Shown here: positions 9,039 to 20,796 of the stretch, one piece after another
Numbering within the stretch: position 1 is the stretch's first letter
Layout of the letters: the number at the start of each line of letters is the position of its first letter
Program-made: the position numbers and the translations under genes
NCBI GenBank assembly: GCA_003550305.1
Contig: QKYT01000023.1
Coordinates: 56,599 to 86,883, forward strand
Source of the DNA: Glomus cerebriforme
Taxonomy: Eukaryota > Glomeromycota > Glomeromycetes > Glomerales > Glomeraceae
Direction: 5' to 3'
DNA length: 30,285 bases
Notes under the pieces: model-generated
Seen by the model: the letters and a program-made list of their open reading frames with translations, nothing else
Told to the model about the DNA's origin: nothing
Database searches by the model: none

Positions 9039-11161
9039 TTATGAATTTAAATCTAGTTCGAAACTAGTATTATAGATTTTTTCATTTCGTAAATTTTTTG
9101 CACTAGCAACAATTTCCATTTTTCCAAAAATCAACGAAAATTTAATATTACGATCTTTTCCGAGATAAACATCTGGTAAGTCTATTTTTAATGCACCATG
9201 AAATGTCATACCAGGTTCATTACAAAATTCGGCATTTAATTCAGTTGTTTTATAAATTGCAAAATTAAGATTAGTATCATCGGGATGAGATGGTCTATAT
9301 ATTTTTGAAAATTCCTGATTAACACCCACTATTGAACCACGTTTAACTAATTGATCAAAAACATAAGTCTTATTGTAAAGTGCTTTTTGGCTTGGTGGAT
9401 CTCCTGCTTTCCAATCCCTAACTTTTCTAATTCCATAAGTATACTTCAAAGCGCGATCCACTATTGTGCTCATTTCGAGTCCATAGTCACAAGCTCCACG
9501 AACAATAGCTGACACAGGTTGCTTCGGTACAATAATTGCCGGAACCAATCTTCCAAATTCCTTTTTGACTCTCATTTGTAAATATTTTGATTCACTAAAT
9601 CCCCCGACAAGGAATATAGCGGAGCATTTATCCTTGCTAGAATTAAGTTGTCCACGAATTAATCTAATAATTTTCCCAACAACTGGATCAAACATAGATT
9701 TTAGATCTTCGAAATTAATATCAATAATCCAATCATTTTCTTCCATTTTTTCCTTGATATAATCTTCACAATATTGTTTTAAAATAGGACAAATTTCTTC
9801 AATATCAAATTCAAAAGAATCAAAGTCATTTTGATTTCCTGTAAAATGAAATTTCAATTTTTGACAGAATTGCTGTATCATATATTGCATCTGACCATAA
9901 TTATTTTCTCTAAGCAAGTTTATAGTAGATTCACCAAGCTTACGACTAAGGAATTTAAGAAATTCTCTGTCAACATAAGATCCACCACAATAATCTCCAG
10001 TTCGTTCGGTAATCTCGCCAAGTTTATTATGTTTTAATAATTTACGCGTCGTAAGGTCTACAGTTCCACCACCACAATCAACCACCATAAATGATGCTAT
10101 TCGCAAAGATAATTTCAATAAAAATAACCTTTCATGTTAAACATGTTAAATTTAAAAAAATAAAATACCAACCATTAATTGGGACCATTTCATTATTTTG
10201 TTCCTTAAGGTTCCGCATGCAATAAATTGCAGCAGCTTCAGCTAATAGAGTAAAAAGTATTCTAAATAAAAATGAACAAATGTAATAAATAAAAAACATA
10301 TCTTTAACTTACGTTCAGTTGTAAATTCAACTTTTTTTGAATCTTTACTATTCGTCAACCCAGCATTATTAAGGCATTTTCTCATAGTATCTATTACACG
10401 ATCATCAAACTCTGCTGGAATGCTTATAACAAGAAGAACATGGTCAAAAAATCTTATCCCATGCCATCGAGTAGAAACAGTTTCTTTAATCAGCTATTTA
10501 AAATAAATAAAATAATTTTTTTAAAAAAAACTTTTTTTTTTACGGCGACAATTAATGCGCATTTTATTACCTTTCCTGTATTTTAGAAACAAATGATTTA
10601 ATCAAAGTTTATTTAGAAATTACATTAAATTACTTAATTTGTAAAATTAATTGTTACCTAATTCGTGTAAATAATCACTTATCGCTTTTTCATAACTTAA
10701 TTGATGAGGAAGTGGAGGTTTTTCATTTTGAGGAATATTTCCTAAATGAAGTTTAAAAAGTTCTACAGATTTTGAAGACAATGAATTTTTATTTCTACGA
10801 GTTTGTTTTTGGACTAAAGCGGGATTTCCCCATTTAATTACATTTTGATAATTGGAATCATATTGAAGAACTGTATTAGTTTTCAATAAACCAATTTGTT
10901 GAGGCCAAACATCATTCGTAATAATTTCGGGACTTGTTCGATTGGAATACGCAAATCCCTAACAATTTATCATAATTTTCGTAAAAAATTTTATAAATTT
11001 GTCGATTGGATGGTTATAATTAACTTACAGAAAAAGTGGTTCCAAAATCTGATCATAAATTTAACAGACAAAGTTATTTATTAATGTCATTATTTAATAA
11101 ATATATTATATTATTCAATTAAATTATTCTTACCTATGCTAACTACTACACGAATATCCAT
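9039..11161 (-). CDS. HSPA12-like Hsp70-family ATPase, copy E
   Basis: Seven exons: 11134-11161 (MDIRVVVSI), 11029-11048, 10658-10958, microexon 10571-10575 (GAAAG), 10313-10493, 10173-10241 and 9039-10096. The joined frame is 1662 nt (553 residues). DFGTTFS is near residue 10, VDCGGGTVDLTT near 207 and FLVGGFSESKYLQ near 366. The long last exon holds everything from phosphate-2 to the stop with no intron, a structure shared with F, G and H and different from B, C and I. The C-terminal beta-rich segment has LIFGKMEIVASAKN. E is very close to F along the whole last exon, so the pair is a recent duplication. The phosphate-1 loop has F where most copies have Y. A TATA box lies about 80 bp upstream. 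Confidence 0.94.
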
Positions 11162-11235
11162 TTTTTTTTTAATAAAAGAATGCTGCGGCTGGTTGTGTTA
11201 CAAATTCTTTTTTTTTTTTTTATGAAACAGCTTCC

Positions 11236-11243
11236 TATTTATA
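11236..11243 (-). promoter_or_regulatory. Conserved TATA box of copy E
   Basis: TATAAATA, followed directly by GGAAG on the minus strand, lies about 75-82 bp upstream of the ATG. The same element occurs at about the same distance in copies F, G and H. Confidence 0.65.
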
Positions 11244-11456
11244 ACCGTTTTATTGTCTTAGTACATCTTTCCGTTTAAATTCACGGACATATTTTCCGGA
11301 GAAAGGCTTATTTGTTCCGTTGCGCCATAATTTTTTTATATGAAGGGTGTTTGCATAATTTATTTAAATATAAACTTCTAAAGCGTTTATTTATCTTCGT
11401 ACGATAACTATTACAAAGAATGCTGCTGCGGTCAAACATAATAAATAATATATATA

Positions 11457-13570
11457 TTAATTTAAATCTAAATCAAAACTAGCATTATATATTCTTCCAT
11501 TTTGTAAATTTTTTGCTCTAGCAATAAGTTCAATTTTTCCAAAAATTAACGAAACTTCAATTCTACGATTTAATCCGAGATGAACATCTGGTAAATCGAT
11601 GACTAATTCACCATGAAATTTCATACCATGTTCATTACAAAATTCAGCATTTAATTGAGTTGTTTTATATATTGAAATTTCAAGGCGAGTTGTGTCAGGT
11701 TTCGGAGGCATATATATTTTTGAAAATTCCTGATTAACATCCATTTTTGAACCACGTGTAACAAATCGATCAAATGCATAAGTCTTATTCTGAAGATTTG
11801 GTACTTTTTGACTTGGTGGATCTCCTATTTTCCAATCCCTACCTATTCTAACTCCAAAAGTATATTTCAAAGTGCGATCCACTATTGTACTCATTCTAAG
11901 CCCATAATCACAAGCTCCACGAACTATAGCCGCGATAGGCTGCCTTGGTACAATAATTGCCGGAATTAATCTTTCAAATTCCTTTTTGACTCTCATTTGT
12001 AAATATTTTGATTCACTAAATCCCCCGACAAGAAATATAGCGGAGCATTTATCCTTGCTAGAATTAAGTTGTCCACGAATTAATCTAATAATTTTTCCAA
12101 CAACTGGATCAAACATAGATTTTAAATCTTCAAAGTTTATATCAATAATCCAATCATTGTCTTCCATTTTTTCCTTGATATCATCTTTACAATATTGTTT
12201 TAAAATAGGACAAATTTCTTCAATATCAAATTCAAAAGAATCAAAATCACTTTGATTTCCCGTAAAATGAAATTTTAATTTTTGACAGAAGTGTTGTATC
12301 ATATATTGCATTTGACCATAATTATTTTCTCTAAGCAAGTTTATAGTCGGTTCACCAAGCTTACGACTAAGGAATTTAAGAAATTCTCTATCGACATAAG
12401 ATCCACCACAAAAATCTCCAGTTCGTTCGGTGATTTCGCTGAGTTTATTATCTCGTAATAATTTACGCGTTGTAAGGTCTACAGTTCCACCACCACAATC
12501 AACCACCATAAATGATGCTATTTGCAAATAAAGATAACAAAGATGATGTGAATAAAAATAACCTTTTACGTTAACTTTTAAAAGTAATATACCAACCATT
12601 AATCGGGATCATTTCATTATCATGCTCATTAAGGTTCCGCATGCAATAAATTGCGGCAGCTTCAGCTAATAGAGTACAAATTATTAAAATAAAAATGAAA
12701 AATGCATTAAATAAAAGATAATGTAGATAATGTATTCTTGTTTAACTTACGTTCAGTTGTAAATTCAACTTTTTTTGAATCTTTATTATTCGTCAATCCA
12801 GCATTATAAAGGCATTTTCTCATAGTATCTACTGCACGATCATCAAACTCTGCCGGAATGCTTATAATGAGAAGAACATGTTCAAAAAATTTTAAGCCAT
12901 ACCATCGAGTGGAAACAGTTTCCTTAATCAACTATTTAAAATAAATAAAAAATAATTTAAAAATAACTTTTTTTACGGAGACAATTAATGCGCATTTATT
13001 ACCTTTCCTGCATTATAGAAATAAATGATTTAATTAAAGTTTAATCAAAAATTGAACTAAATTATGTAATTCGTAAAATTAATTGTTACCTAATTCGAAC
13101 AAATAATCACTTATTGCTTTTTCATAACTTAATTGATGAGGTAGTGGGGGTTTTTCATCTTGAGGAATATTTCCTAGATGAAGTTTAAAAAGCTCTACAG
13201 ATTTTAAAGACAATGAATTTTTATTTCTACGATTTTGTTTTTGAGCTAAAGCGGGATTTCCCCATTTAAGAACATTTTGATAATTGGAATCATATTGGAG
13301 AACTGTATTAGTTTTCAATGAACCAATTTGTTGAGGCCAAACATCATTCGTGATAATTTCGGAATTTGCTCGATTAGAATATGCGAATCCCTAAAAATTT
13401 TATTATCTTAATCATTTATAAAATAAATTTTTTATCGATTCGGATACAACTTACAGAAAATGTAGTTCCAAAATCTAATTGTAAATTAATTTGTTAATAT
13501 AATTAATATTATAGAGATTTTTAATAAAGGTTTAAAACTTACCTATAGCAACTACTGCACGAATATCCAT
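11457..13570 (-). CDS. HSPA12-like Hsp70-family ATPase, copy F
   Basis: Seven exons: 13543-13570 (MDIRAVVAI), 13455-13474, 13090-13390, microexon 13003-13007 (GAAAG), 12751-12931, 12597-12665 and 11457-12517. The joined frame is 1665 nt (554 residues). All three nucleotide-binding motifs are intact, in the same positions as copy E. Exons 1, 2, 4, 5 and 6 have exactly the same lengths as in E (28, 20, 5, 181 and 69 nt), and exon 3 is also 301 nt. The hinge before the C-terminal segment carries a short insertion around PNLQNKTYAF that is shared with G and absent from E. The protein is expected to bind and hydrolyse ATP. Client or partner is unknown. Confidence 0.94.
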
Positions 13571-13639
13571 TTTAAATAAGCGTGTAGAATGTCGTTGTTA
13601 CACGAAATTCTTTATCCTTTTTTCTAGGAATAAGGTTCC

Positions 13640-13647
13640 TATTTATA
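13640..13647 (-). promoter_or_regulatory. Conserved TATA box of copy F
   Basis: TATAAATA followed by GGAA on the minus strand, about 70 bp upstream of the ATG, matches the elements of E, G and H. Confidence 0.65.
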
Positions 13648-13769
13648 ATGATTATGCAAATTGACATTTTTTATCACAGTCCCGGAATTTCCTTTTATAG
13701 AAAGGTGTTGTAAAACATCTGCAGCTATCATCTTTTTTCACTGTTTATTATATATATTTGAGCTTAATT

Positions 13770-14535
13770 TGGCTTGACACCATCCACTTTTGTACCTTTT
13801 TCGATTTATTGGATCTCAGTTTGAAGTCCATAAATATATGTGTGATTCTATGATTCACTACTGTGCTCATTTCGAGACCATAATCGAACTTAATTCTCAT
13901 TTGTAAGTATTTTGATTCACTAAATCCACCGACAAGGAATCTAACAGAGCATTTTTCTTTACTATAATTAAGTTGTCCACGAATTAATCTCCAACAAACA
14001 GATTTAAATCTTTGAAATAATCAATTATTATAATTATTATCTTCCATTTTTCTTGATATCATCATTACAATATTGGTTTAAAACAGGACATATTGCTGTA
14101 AAAACCACCACAAAAATCTCTGATTCGTTCGGTGATTTGCTAAGTTTATTATTTATATTTACGCATCGTAACTTGTAAGGTCTATAATTCAACCTCCACA
14201 ATCAACCATCATATTTCATGTTAAATTTTAAAAAATTAATTGAGATCGATTCACTCTTGCCCTTAAGGTTTCGCATGCAATAAATTGCAGCGGCTTCTAA
14301 TAGAATAGGTATTATAAAAAAAAAAAATGAAACAAATGCATTAAATAATAAATAAGTGACTCATCTTTAGCTTACGTTCAGTTGTAAAATCAATTATTAT
14401 TTACTATTCGTCAATCCAGCATTATTAAGGTATTTTCTCATAGTATTTTTTGCACAATCATCGAATGCTTATAAAAGATTTCAAAAATTCTTATCACATG
14501 CCATAAAGTAGAAATAGTTTCTTTAATCGGCTAAT
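13770..14535 (-). pseudogene. Decayed Hsp70-like copy between F and G
   Basis: Fragments collinear with copies E-H remain on the minus strand. They include the hinge region near 13780, the adenosine-motif region around 13895-13985, the phosphate-2 region around 14100-14210, the EAAAIYC exon around 14265-14300 and the VEFTTE to LIKET exon around 14374-14530. Most are shortened by small deletions and carry frame breaks, and no exon 1-3 or microexon is left. The glycine-rich phosphate-2 loop is disrupted. It cannot encode a working protein. Its order matches an intact gene, so it is a whole decayed duplicate and not a processed copy: intron-like spacers remain. Confidence 0.85.
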
Positions 14536-14758
14536 TTAAAATAAAATTAAAAAAAAACCAACTTTTATGGCGGCATATTTTCTTATATATGATGAAATGA
14601 AATGAAATTTTAATTATCAACCGACTGAAAGTTTACAAGCAAAATTTTGTAAAATATATAAATTTTGCAAAATAAAAATATATGAAAAAAAAAATCTGCG
14701 AAGTTAATGCAAGTGCTTTTTATTGAGATCAAATTACAAATTATTAATGTAAAAATCA

Positions 14759-16864
14759 TTAATGTAAATCTAAATCAAAACTAGCATTATACATTCTTCC
14801 ATTTTGTAAATTTTTTGCTTTGGCAACAAGTTCCATTTTTCCAAAAATTAACGAAACTTCAACTTTACGGTTTAATCCGAGATGAGTATCTGGTAAATCG
14901 ATGGCTAATTCACCATGAAATTTCATGCCGGGTTCATTACAAAATTCAGCATTTAATTCAGTTGTTTTATATATCGTAAACCAAATACGAGTTGTGTCAG
15001 GTTTCGGAGGTTTATATGTATTTGAGAATTCCTGATTAACATCCACTTTTGAACCACGTGTAACTAATCGAACAAATGCATAAGTCTTATTCTGAAGATT
15101 TGGTACTTTTTGACTTGGTGGATCTCCTACTTTCCAATCTCTAATTATTCTAATTCCGTAAGTATATTTCAAAGTGCGATCCACTATTGTGCTCATTTTA
15201 AGTCCATATGCACAAGCTCCACGAACAATAGCCGCGATAGGTTGCTTTGGTACAATAATTGCCGGAACTAACTTTCCAAATTCTTCTTTAACTCTCATTT
15301 GCAAATACTTTGATTCACTAAATCCCCCGACAAGGAATATAGCGGAGCATTTACCCTTGCAAGAATTAAGTTGTCCACGAATTAATCTAATAATTTTTCC
15401 AATAACTGGATCAAACATAGATTTTAAATCTTCAAAGTATATATCAATAATCCAATCATCGTCTTCCATTGTTTCTTTGATATCATCTTCACAATATTGT
15501 TTTAAAACGGGGCAGATTTCTTCAATATCAAATTCAAATGGATCAAAATCACTTTGATTTCCCGTAAAATGAAATTTTAATTTTTGACAAAATTGTTGTA
15601 TCATATATTGCATTTGACCATAATTATTTTCTCTAAACGAGTTCATGGTCGATTCTCCAAGCTTTCGATTAAGGAATTTAAGAAATTTTCTGTCAACATA
15701 AGATCCACCACAAAAATCTCCACTTCGTTCGGTGATTTCGCTAAGTTTATTATCTTTTAATAATTTACGCATTGTAAGGTCTACAGTTCCACCACCACAA
15801 TCAACCACCATAAATGATGCTATTTACAAACAGAGATAATTTTAGTAAAATAAGCCTCTTTTACATAAATTTAAAGGTAAAAACTAACCATTAATCGGGA
15901 TTAATTCACTCTGTTCTTTAAGGTTTCGCATGCAGTAAATTGCAGCAGCTTCAGCTAAAGTAATTAAAACAATACATATTAGAATAAAATAATGCATTAA
16001 AAGAAAGAAAAGAATTCATATTATTAATTTGAATTACGTTCAGTTGTAAATTCAACTTTTGTTGATTCTTTACTATTAATCAATTCAGCATTATAAAGAC
16101 ATTTTCTCATAGTATCTTTCGCACGGTCATCAAATTCCGCCGGTATACTTATAACGAGAAGAACATGTTCAAAGAATTTTATCCCATGCCATCGAGTAGA
16201 AATAGTTTCCTTAATCAACTATTTAAATCAAAATTTTAACCATTAAGTTTTTTAAGATTAACTTAAGGCAATAATTGGTTTACCTTTCCTAAAGATTAAT
16301 CAAAGTTTAATCAGAAGCTGTATCAATTTATATAATCATAATTTGTAAATTTCAATTTGCTTTACCTAATTCGTGTAAATAATCGCTTATTGCTTTTTCA
16401 TAATTTAATTGATGAGGAAGTGGAGGTTTTTCATTTTGAGAAATATTTCCTAAATGAAGTTTAAAAAGTTCTACAGGTTTTGAAGATGAATTTTTATTTT
16501 TACGAGTTTGTTTTTGAGCTAAAGCGGGATTTCCCCATTTAATAACATTTTTATATTTAGAATCATATTGAAGAACTGTATTAGTTTTCAATGAACCGAT
16601 TTGTTGAGGCCAAACATCATTCGTAATAATTTCGGGATCTGCTCGATTAGAATACGCGAATCCCTAAAAAATTGACAAATTTTAATTATTTATCTTATTG
16701 ATTTCGCCAACTTGGGTGATTAGATTAACTTACAGAAAATGTGGTTCCAAAATCTAATTGGAAATTAACGAACCAGTTATTTGTTAATATCATTATCGTT
16801 TTACCAATTTAATAAAAGATCATTAAAAAAACTCACCAATAGCGACTACTACACGAATATCCAT
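14759..16864 (-). CDS. HSPA12-like Hsp70-family ATPase, copy G
   Basis: Seven exons: 16837-16864 (MDIRVVVAI), 16734-16753, 16366-16663, microexon 16284-16288 (GAAAG), 16038-16218, 15889-15954 and 14759-15819. The joined frame is 1659 nt (552 residues). Phosphate-1 (DFGTTFS), phosphate-2 (VDCGGGTVDLTM) and adenosine (FLVGGFSESKYLQ) motifs are present; the phosphate-2 element ends in M where the others have T. Exon 6 is 66 nt, as in H, against 69 in E and F, which groups G with H at this exon. The 3' flank (about 14675-14755) is also similar to the 3' flank of H (about 18135-18190), so the duplicated unit included downstream DNA. Confidence 0.94.
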
Positions 16865-16940
16865 TTTTTAATGAAGTATGTTACGTGTTAGTGGTTAAAC
16901 CAAATTTTTCTTCTGTACTTTTTCTAAGGAAAAAGCTTCC

Positions 16941-16948
16941 TATTTATA
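16941..16948 (-). promoter_or_regulatory. Conserved TATA box of copy G
   Basis: TATAAATA followed by GGAAGC on the minus strand, about 77 bp upstream of the ATG, as in E, F and H. Confidence 0.65.
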
Positions 16949-17063
16949 ACCGTGAAGTGAATTAAATAAGGATCGAAAACTTGTTTTAATTTACTGAGTT
17001 TGGTACGTGATACAAAAATATTATTTATGGATTATGACTATGCTACAAAGAAAAAATGGTTGG

Positions 17064-17845
17064 ACTATAAACACATAAATTTAAGCCGGTTTCATCACGT
17101 AGTTTGGAATTTAATTCGGTCGTTTTATATATTGGAACTTTAATATGGGTTATACTGGATAGGGAAGTGTATGTCTTTGAAAATTCCTTGTTAATGTCTT
17201 TTTTTGAAGCACGTGTCAAATGGTCAATTTTAATTTCATAAGTATACTCCAAAATGCGATCCAAAATTGTGCTCATTTCGAGCCATTTAATAGCTTCGAT
17301 TTCTTTAATTCTCATTTGATTCGCTAAATCGACAAGAGTATTTAACATTTACGATAAGTTGTTCACGAATTAATCTAAGATTTTTCCAACTGGATCAAAC
17401 ATAGATTTTAAATTTCAAAGTTTATATCGAATTATATTATTCATTTTTAGTACAAAGAATTAAATAAAAGATAAGCCACCTTTCCTAAAGGCAAATCAAA
17501 GTTTTATATTAGATTACATAATTTAACTTGCTTCATTTAATTCATTTGAACAAATGATCACATATTGTTTTTTCATAACCTTATTGACGAGGAAGTGAGA
17601 TTTTATTACTTTAGGAAATATTTTCCAAATTAAGTTTAAAATTTCTAGATTTTGAAGATTTTTATTTTTACGAGTTTGTTTTTTTTTGATTATTAAAAAA
17701 TGTTAATTGTCGATCTGCTCGAATAAATACGCGAATCCCTAAATTTACTGTATAATCATTTCATCGAATAATAAATTATAGAAGTTAATATATCAATACC
17801 ATTATAGAGTTTTATAAAATCTTACCAAGCTGCATGTTAGTTGTT
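17064..17845 (-). pseudogene. Decayed Hsp70-like copy between G and H
   Basis: The remnants run in gene order on the minus strand. The C-terminal segment (IYKTTELN, 17075-17200) comes first, then the MSTILDR region (about 17255-17285) and an SMFDPV-like piece around 17380-17430. A microexon flanked by splice sites survives around 17483-17487, followed by a heavily eroded exon 3 (17541-17745) that still ends in the G-F-A-Y acceptor. Nearly the whole ATPase core between the adenosine motif and the LIKET exon has been deleted. An open frame of about 100 codons at 17043-17348 is a chance survivor in the C-terminal remnant, not a gene. Confidence 0.85.
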
Positions 17846-18191
17846 GTTAAAAAAAAGGGTTGTCCAGATCCTTTGATCTATAATATTATAATGAAATCAA
17901 GAAATAAATTATATGACATAAATTAATTAAATTATGCATAATGGATTAGAAAAAGACTTGGTAGGTGAATTTTAATGAACATAGTTTCATATTTTTAATG
18001 AATATATGTGAGCATATTGCATTTTTATGAAACATATATATTCTATATTTTATTTATATTTTAAACGCTTAGAATCAACTGTATTTCACAATGAAATTTG
18101 GTTATTTTATTTATTTTCACGCGGAAAAGATAAAAATATATGAAAAAAATATCACGAAATAAATGCAGATGCATTTTGTTAAGATCAAATA
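17846..18191. other. Spacer: 3' flank of copy H with duplicated segment
   Basis: I see no gene. The part next to copy H (about 18135-18190) resembles 14675-14755 downstream of copy G, including an aagtt/aaataaatgca-like run and a gatcaaat block. This is evidence that the duplication unit extends past the stop codon. Confidence 0.5.
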
Positions 18192-20289
18192 TTATTGTAA
18201 ATTTAAATCGAAACTGGTATTATAAATTCTTCCATTTTGTAAATTTTTTGCTTTAGCGACAATTTCCATTTTTCCAAAAATTAAAGAAAACTCAACTTTA
18301 CGACTGAATCCGAGATGAACATCTGGTAAGTCAATGCTTAATGTACCAAGTAATTTCATACCAGGTTCATCACAAAATTTAGCATTTAATTCAGTGGTTA
18401 TATATATTGGAAATGACAATGAATTTTGATTCGCCATAACAGGGTATCTAATTAAATGAAATTCCTCATCAACTCCTACTTTTGTACCTCGTGTAACAAA
18501 GCAATCAAATATCGCAATACAGGTTCTTTTATTTCCTTCAAATTGTTTTTTTCGATTTACTGGATCTCCTACTTTCCATTCCCTATGGGTAGAAATTCCA
18601 TAAGTATATTTCAAAGTGCGATCCACTATTGTACTCATTTCGAGTCCATAGTCACAAGCTCCACGAACAATAGCCGCGATAGGTTGCTTTGGTACAATAA
18701 TTGGTGGAACCAGTTTTCCGATTTCTTCTTTAATTCTCATTTGTAAGTATTTTGATTCACTAAATCCCCCGACAAGGAATATAGCGGAGCATTTATCTTT
18801 ACTAGAATTGAGTTGCCCACGAATTAATCTAATAATTTTTCCAACAACTGGATCAAACATAGACTTTAACTCTTCGAAATTTATATCAATAATCCAATCA
18901 TTATCTTCCATTTTTTCTTTGATATCATCTTTACAATATTGCTTTAAAACAGGACAAATTTCTTCAATATCAAATTCAAAAGTATTAAAATCACTACGAT
19001 CTCCTGTAAAATGAAATTTCAGTTTTTGACAGAATTGTTGTATCATATATTGCATTTGTCCATAATTATTTTCTTTAAGCAAGTTTATAGTCGATTCTCC
19101 AAGCTTACGCCCAAGGAATTTAAGAAATTCTCTGTCGACATAAGACCCACCACAAAAATCTCCAGTTCGTTCGGTGATCTCGCTAAGTTTATTATCTTTT
19201 AATAATTTACGCGTTGTAAGGTCTACAGTTCCACCACCACAATCAACCACCATAAATGATGCTATTTGCAGAGATAATTTTAATAAAAATTTCCTTTTTA
19301 CGTTAACTTTTAAAAAGTAAAATACTGACCATTAATTGGAATCAATCCATTCTGTCCTTTAAGGTTTCGCATACAGTAAATTGCAGCAGCTTCAGCTAAT
19401 AGAGTACAAAGCATTAAAATAAATGCATTAAATAAAAGATAATGTACTCATATTTAACTTACGTTCAGTTGTAAATTCAACTTTTTTTGATTCTTTATTA
19501 TTCGTCAATTCAGCATTATAAAGACATTTTCTCATAGTATCTTTGGCACGATCATCAAACTCTGCTGGAATGCTTATAACGAGAAGAACATGTTCAAAGA
19601 AATTTATCCCATGCCATCGAGTAGAAATAGTTTCTTTAATCAACTATTTAAAACGAAAATATTTTTTAACTATTCAGAAAAGTGTTTATTTTTATAGCAA
19701 CAATTTGAGCATATATATTTTTTTTTTTACCTTTCCTAATGATAAATCAAAGTTTAATCAGAAACTGTATCAAATTAAAATAATTCGTAAATTTTAATTT
19801 GCTTTACCTAATTCGTGTAAATAATCGCTTATTGCTTTTTCATAATTCAATTGATGAGGAAGTGGAGGTTTTTCATTTTGAGGAATATTTCCTAAATGAA
19901 GTTTAAAAAGTTCTACAGATTTTGAAGTTGAGTTTTTATTTTTACGAGTTTGTTTTTGAGCTAAAGCAGGATTTCCCCATTTAAGAACATTTTGATAATT
20001 GGAATCATATTGAAGAACTGTATTAGTTTTCAATGAACCAATTTGTTGAGGCCAAACATCATTCGTAACAATTTCGGGATCCACTCGATTAGAATACGCA
20101 AATCCCTAAAAATTGACAAATTTAATCATTTATAATAAATTTCTCGGATGATTTATATTAACTTACAGAAAATGTGGTTCCAAAATCTAATTGTAAATAT
20201 TGACAAATTATTTGTTAATATCATTACTATCATATTTAAAAGGTCATTAAATTTTTCTAACCTATAGCAACTACTGCACGAATATCCAT
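18192..20289 (-). CDS. HSPA12-like Hsp70-family ATPase, copy H
   Basis: Seven exons: 20262-20289 (MDIRAVVAI), 20167-20186, 19808-20105, microexon 19731-19735 (GAAAG), 19463-19643, 19330-19395 and 18192-19261. The joined frame is 1668 nt (555 residues). The three ATP-binding motifs are intact. Compared with G, the hinge between the adenosine motif and the C-terminal segment differs (around REWKVGDPVNRK and CFVTRGTK), while the flanking blocks are nearly identical. Variation is therefore concentrated in this hinge. H is the last minus-strand copy and is divergent from copy I. Confidence 0.94.
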
Positions 20290-20355
20290 TTTTAAATTAA
20301 TTACTGCGGTCGTGTTACATTAAATTTTCTATACTGTTTTCCAAAAAATGCTTCC

Positions 20356-20363
20356 TATTTATA
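20356..20363 (-). promoter_or_regulatory. Conserved TATA box of copy H
   Basis: TATAAATA followed by GGAAGC on the minus strand, about 67 bp upstream of the ATG. Confidence 0.65.
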
Positions 20364-20796
20364 ACCCACAAGTCAAAAAAGAAACTTACTAAAAAAGTTC
20401 TCATCTTGTGTTAAACTTGTTTTTTAGTGATAAACACATTGTAGCACAACCAAATTCACGGTGATGTGCTAGTCTGCTAGATGTGATAGATAATAAAAAA
20501 TTTTTTTTTTTTATACATATAAATGAAAGGTAAACAATGATCAACGATGTTCATTTTGGCGTACCGTTAATTATTTACAAAAATAGAAACTATGAAAATG
20601 AAATACTTTATACTGTATATGCAGCAAATGTACGTCTATGTTGAAATTGAATTTAAAATATAAATATAAAAAACAGCTGCAATAACGTTTTCTTTCTTTT
20701 TTTCTTTTATTATTTTTATTAAACTTTTCATATAGATCTAATTTTGAGAAAAATATACTTTTTTTTCGGATTTTTTTTTTTTAAAAAATTTGAAGT
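20364..20796. promoter_or_regulatory. Divergent promoter region of copies H and I
   Basis: The two ATGs are about 507 bp apart on opposite strands. The H side has the conserved TATA box. The I side ends in poly(T) and poly(A) tracts (about 20759-20787) immediately before the ATG, and I see no equally clear TATA element. No coding remnant is visible. Confidence 0.5.

Noticed and set aside
9565..10037. Plus-strand frames opposite the Hsp70-like exons (also at 11986, 15174, 18456 and 19011)
   Set aside because: They recur only because the minus-strand coding sequence is conserved; they are antisense shadows of the adenosine-motif exon.
11260..11310. Possible heat-shock element upstream of copy E (ttccggagaa)
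   Set aside because: The spacing between TTC and GAA is not that of the canonical element, and the string is not conserved upstream of F, G or H.
17043..17348. Open frame of 101 codons with Hsp70-like C-terminal residues
   Set aside because: It is a surviving stretch of the second decayed copy. It lacks all ATP-binding motifs and has large internal deletions.
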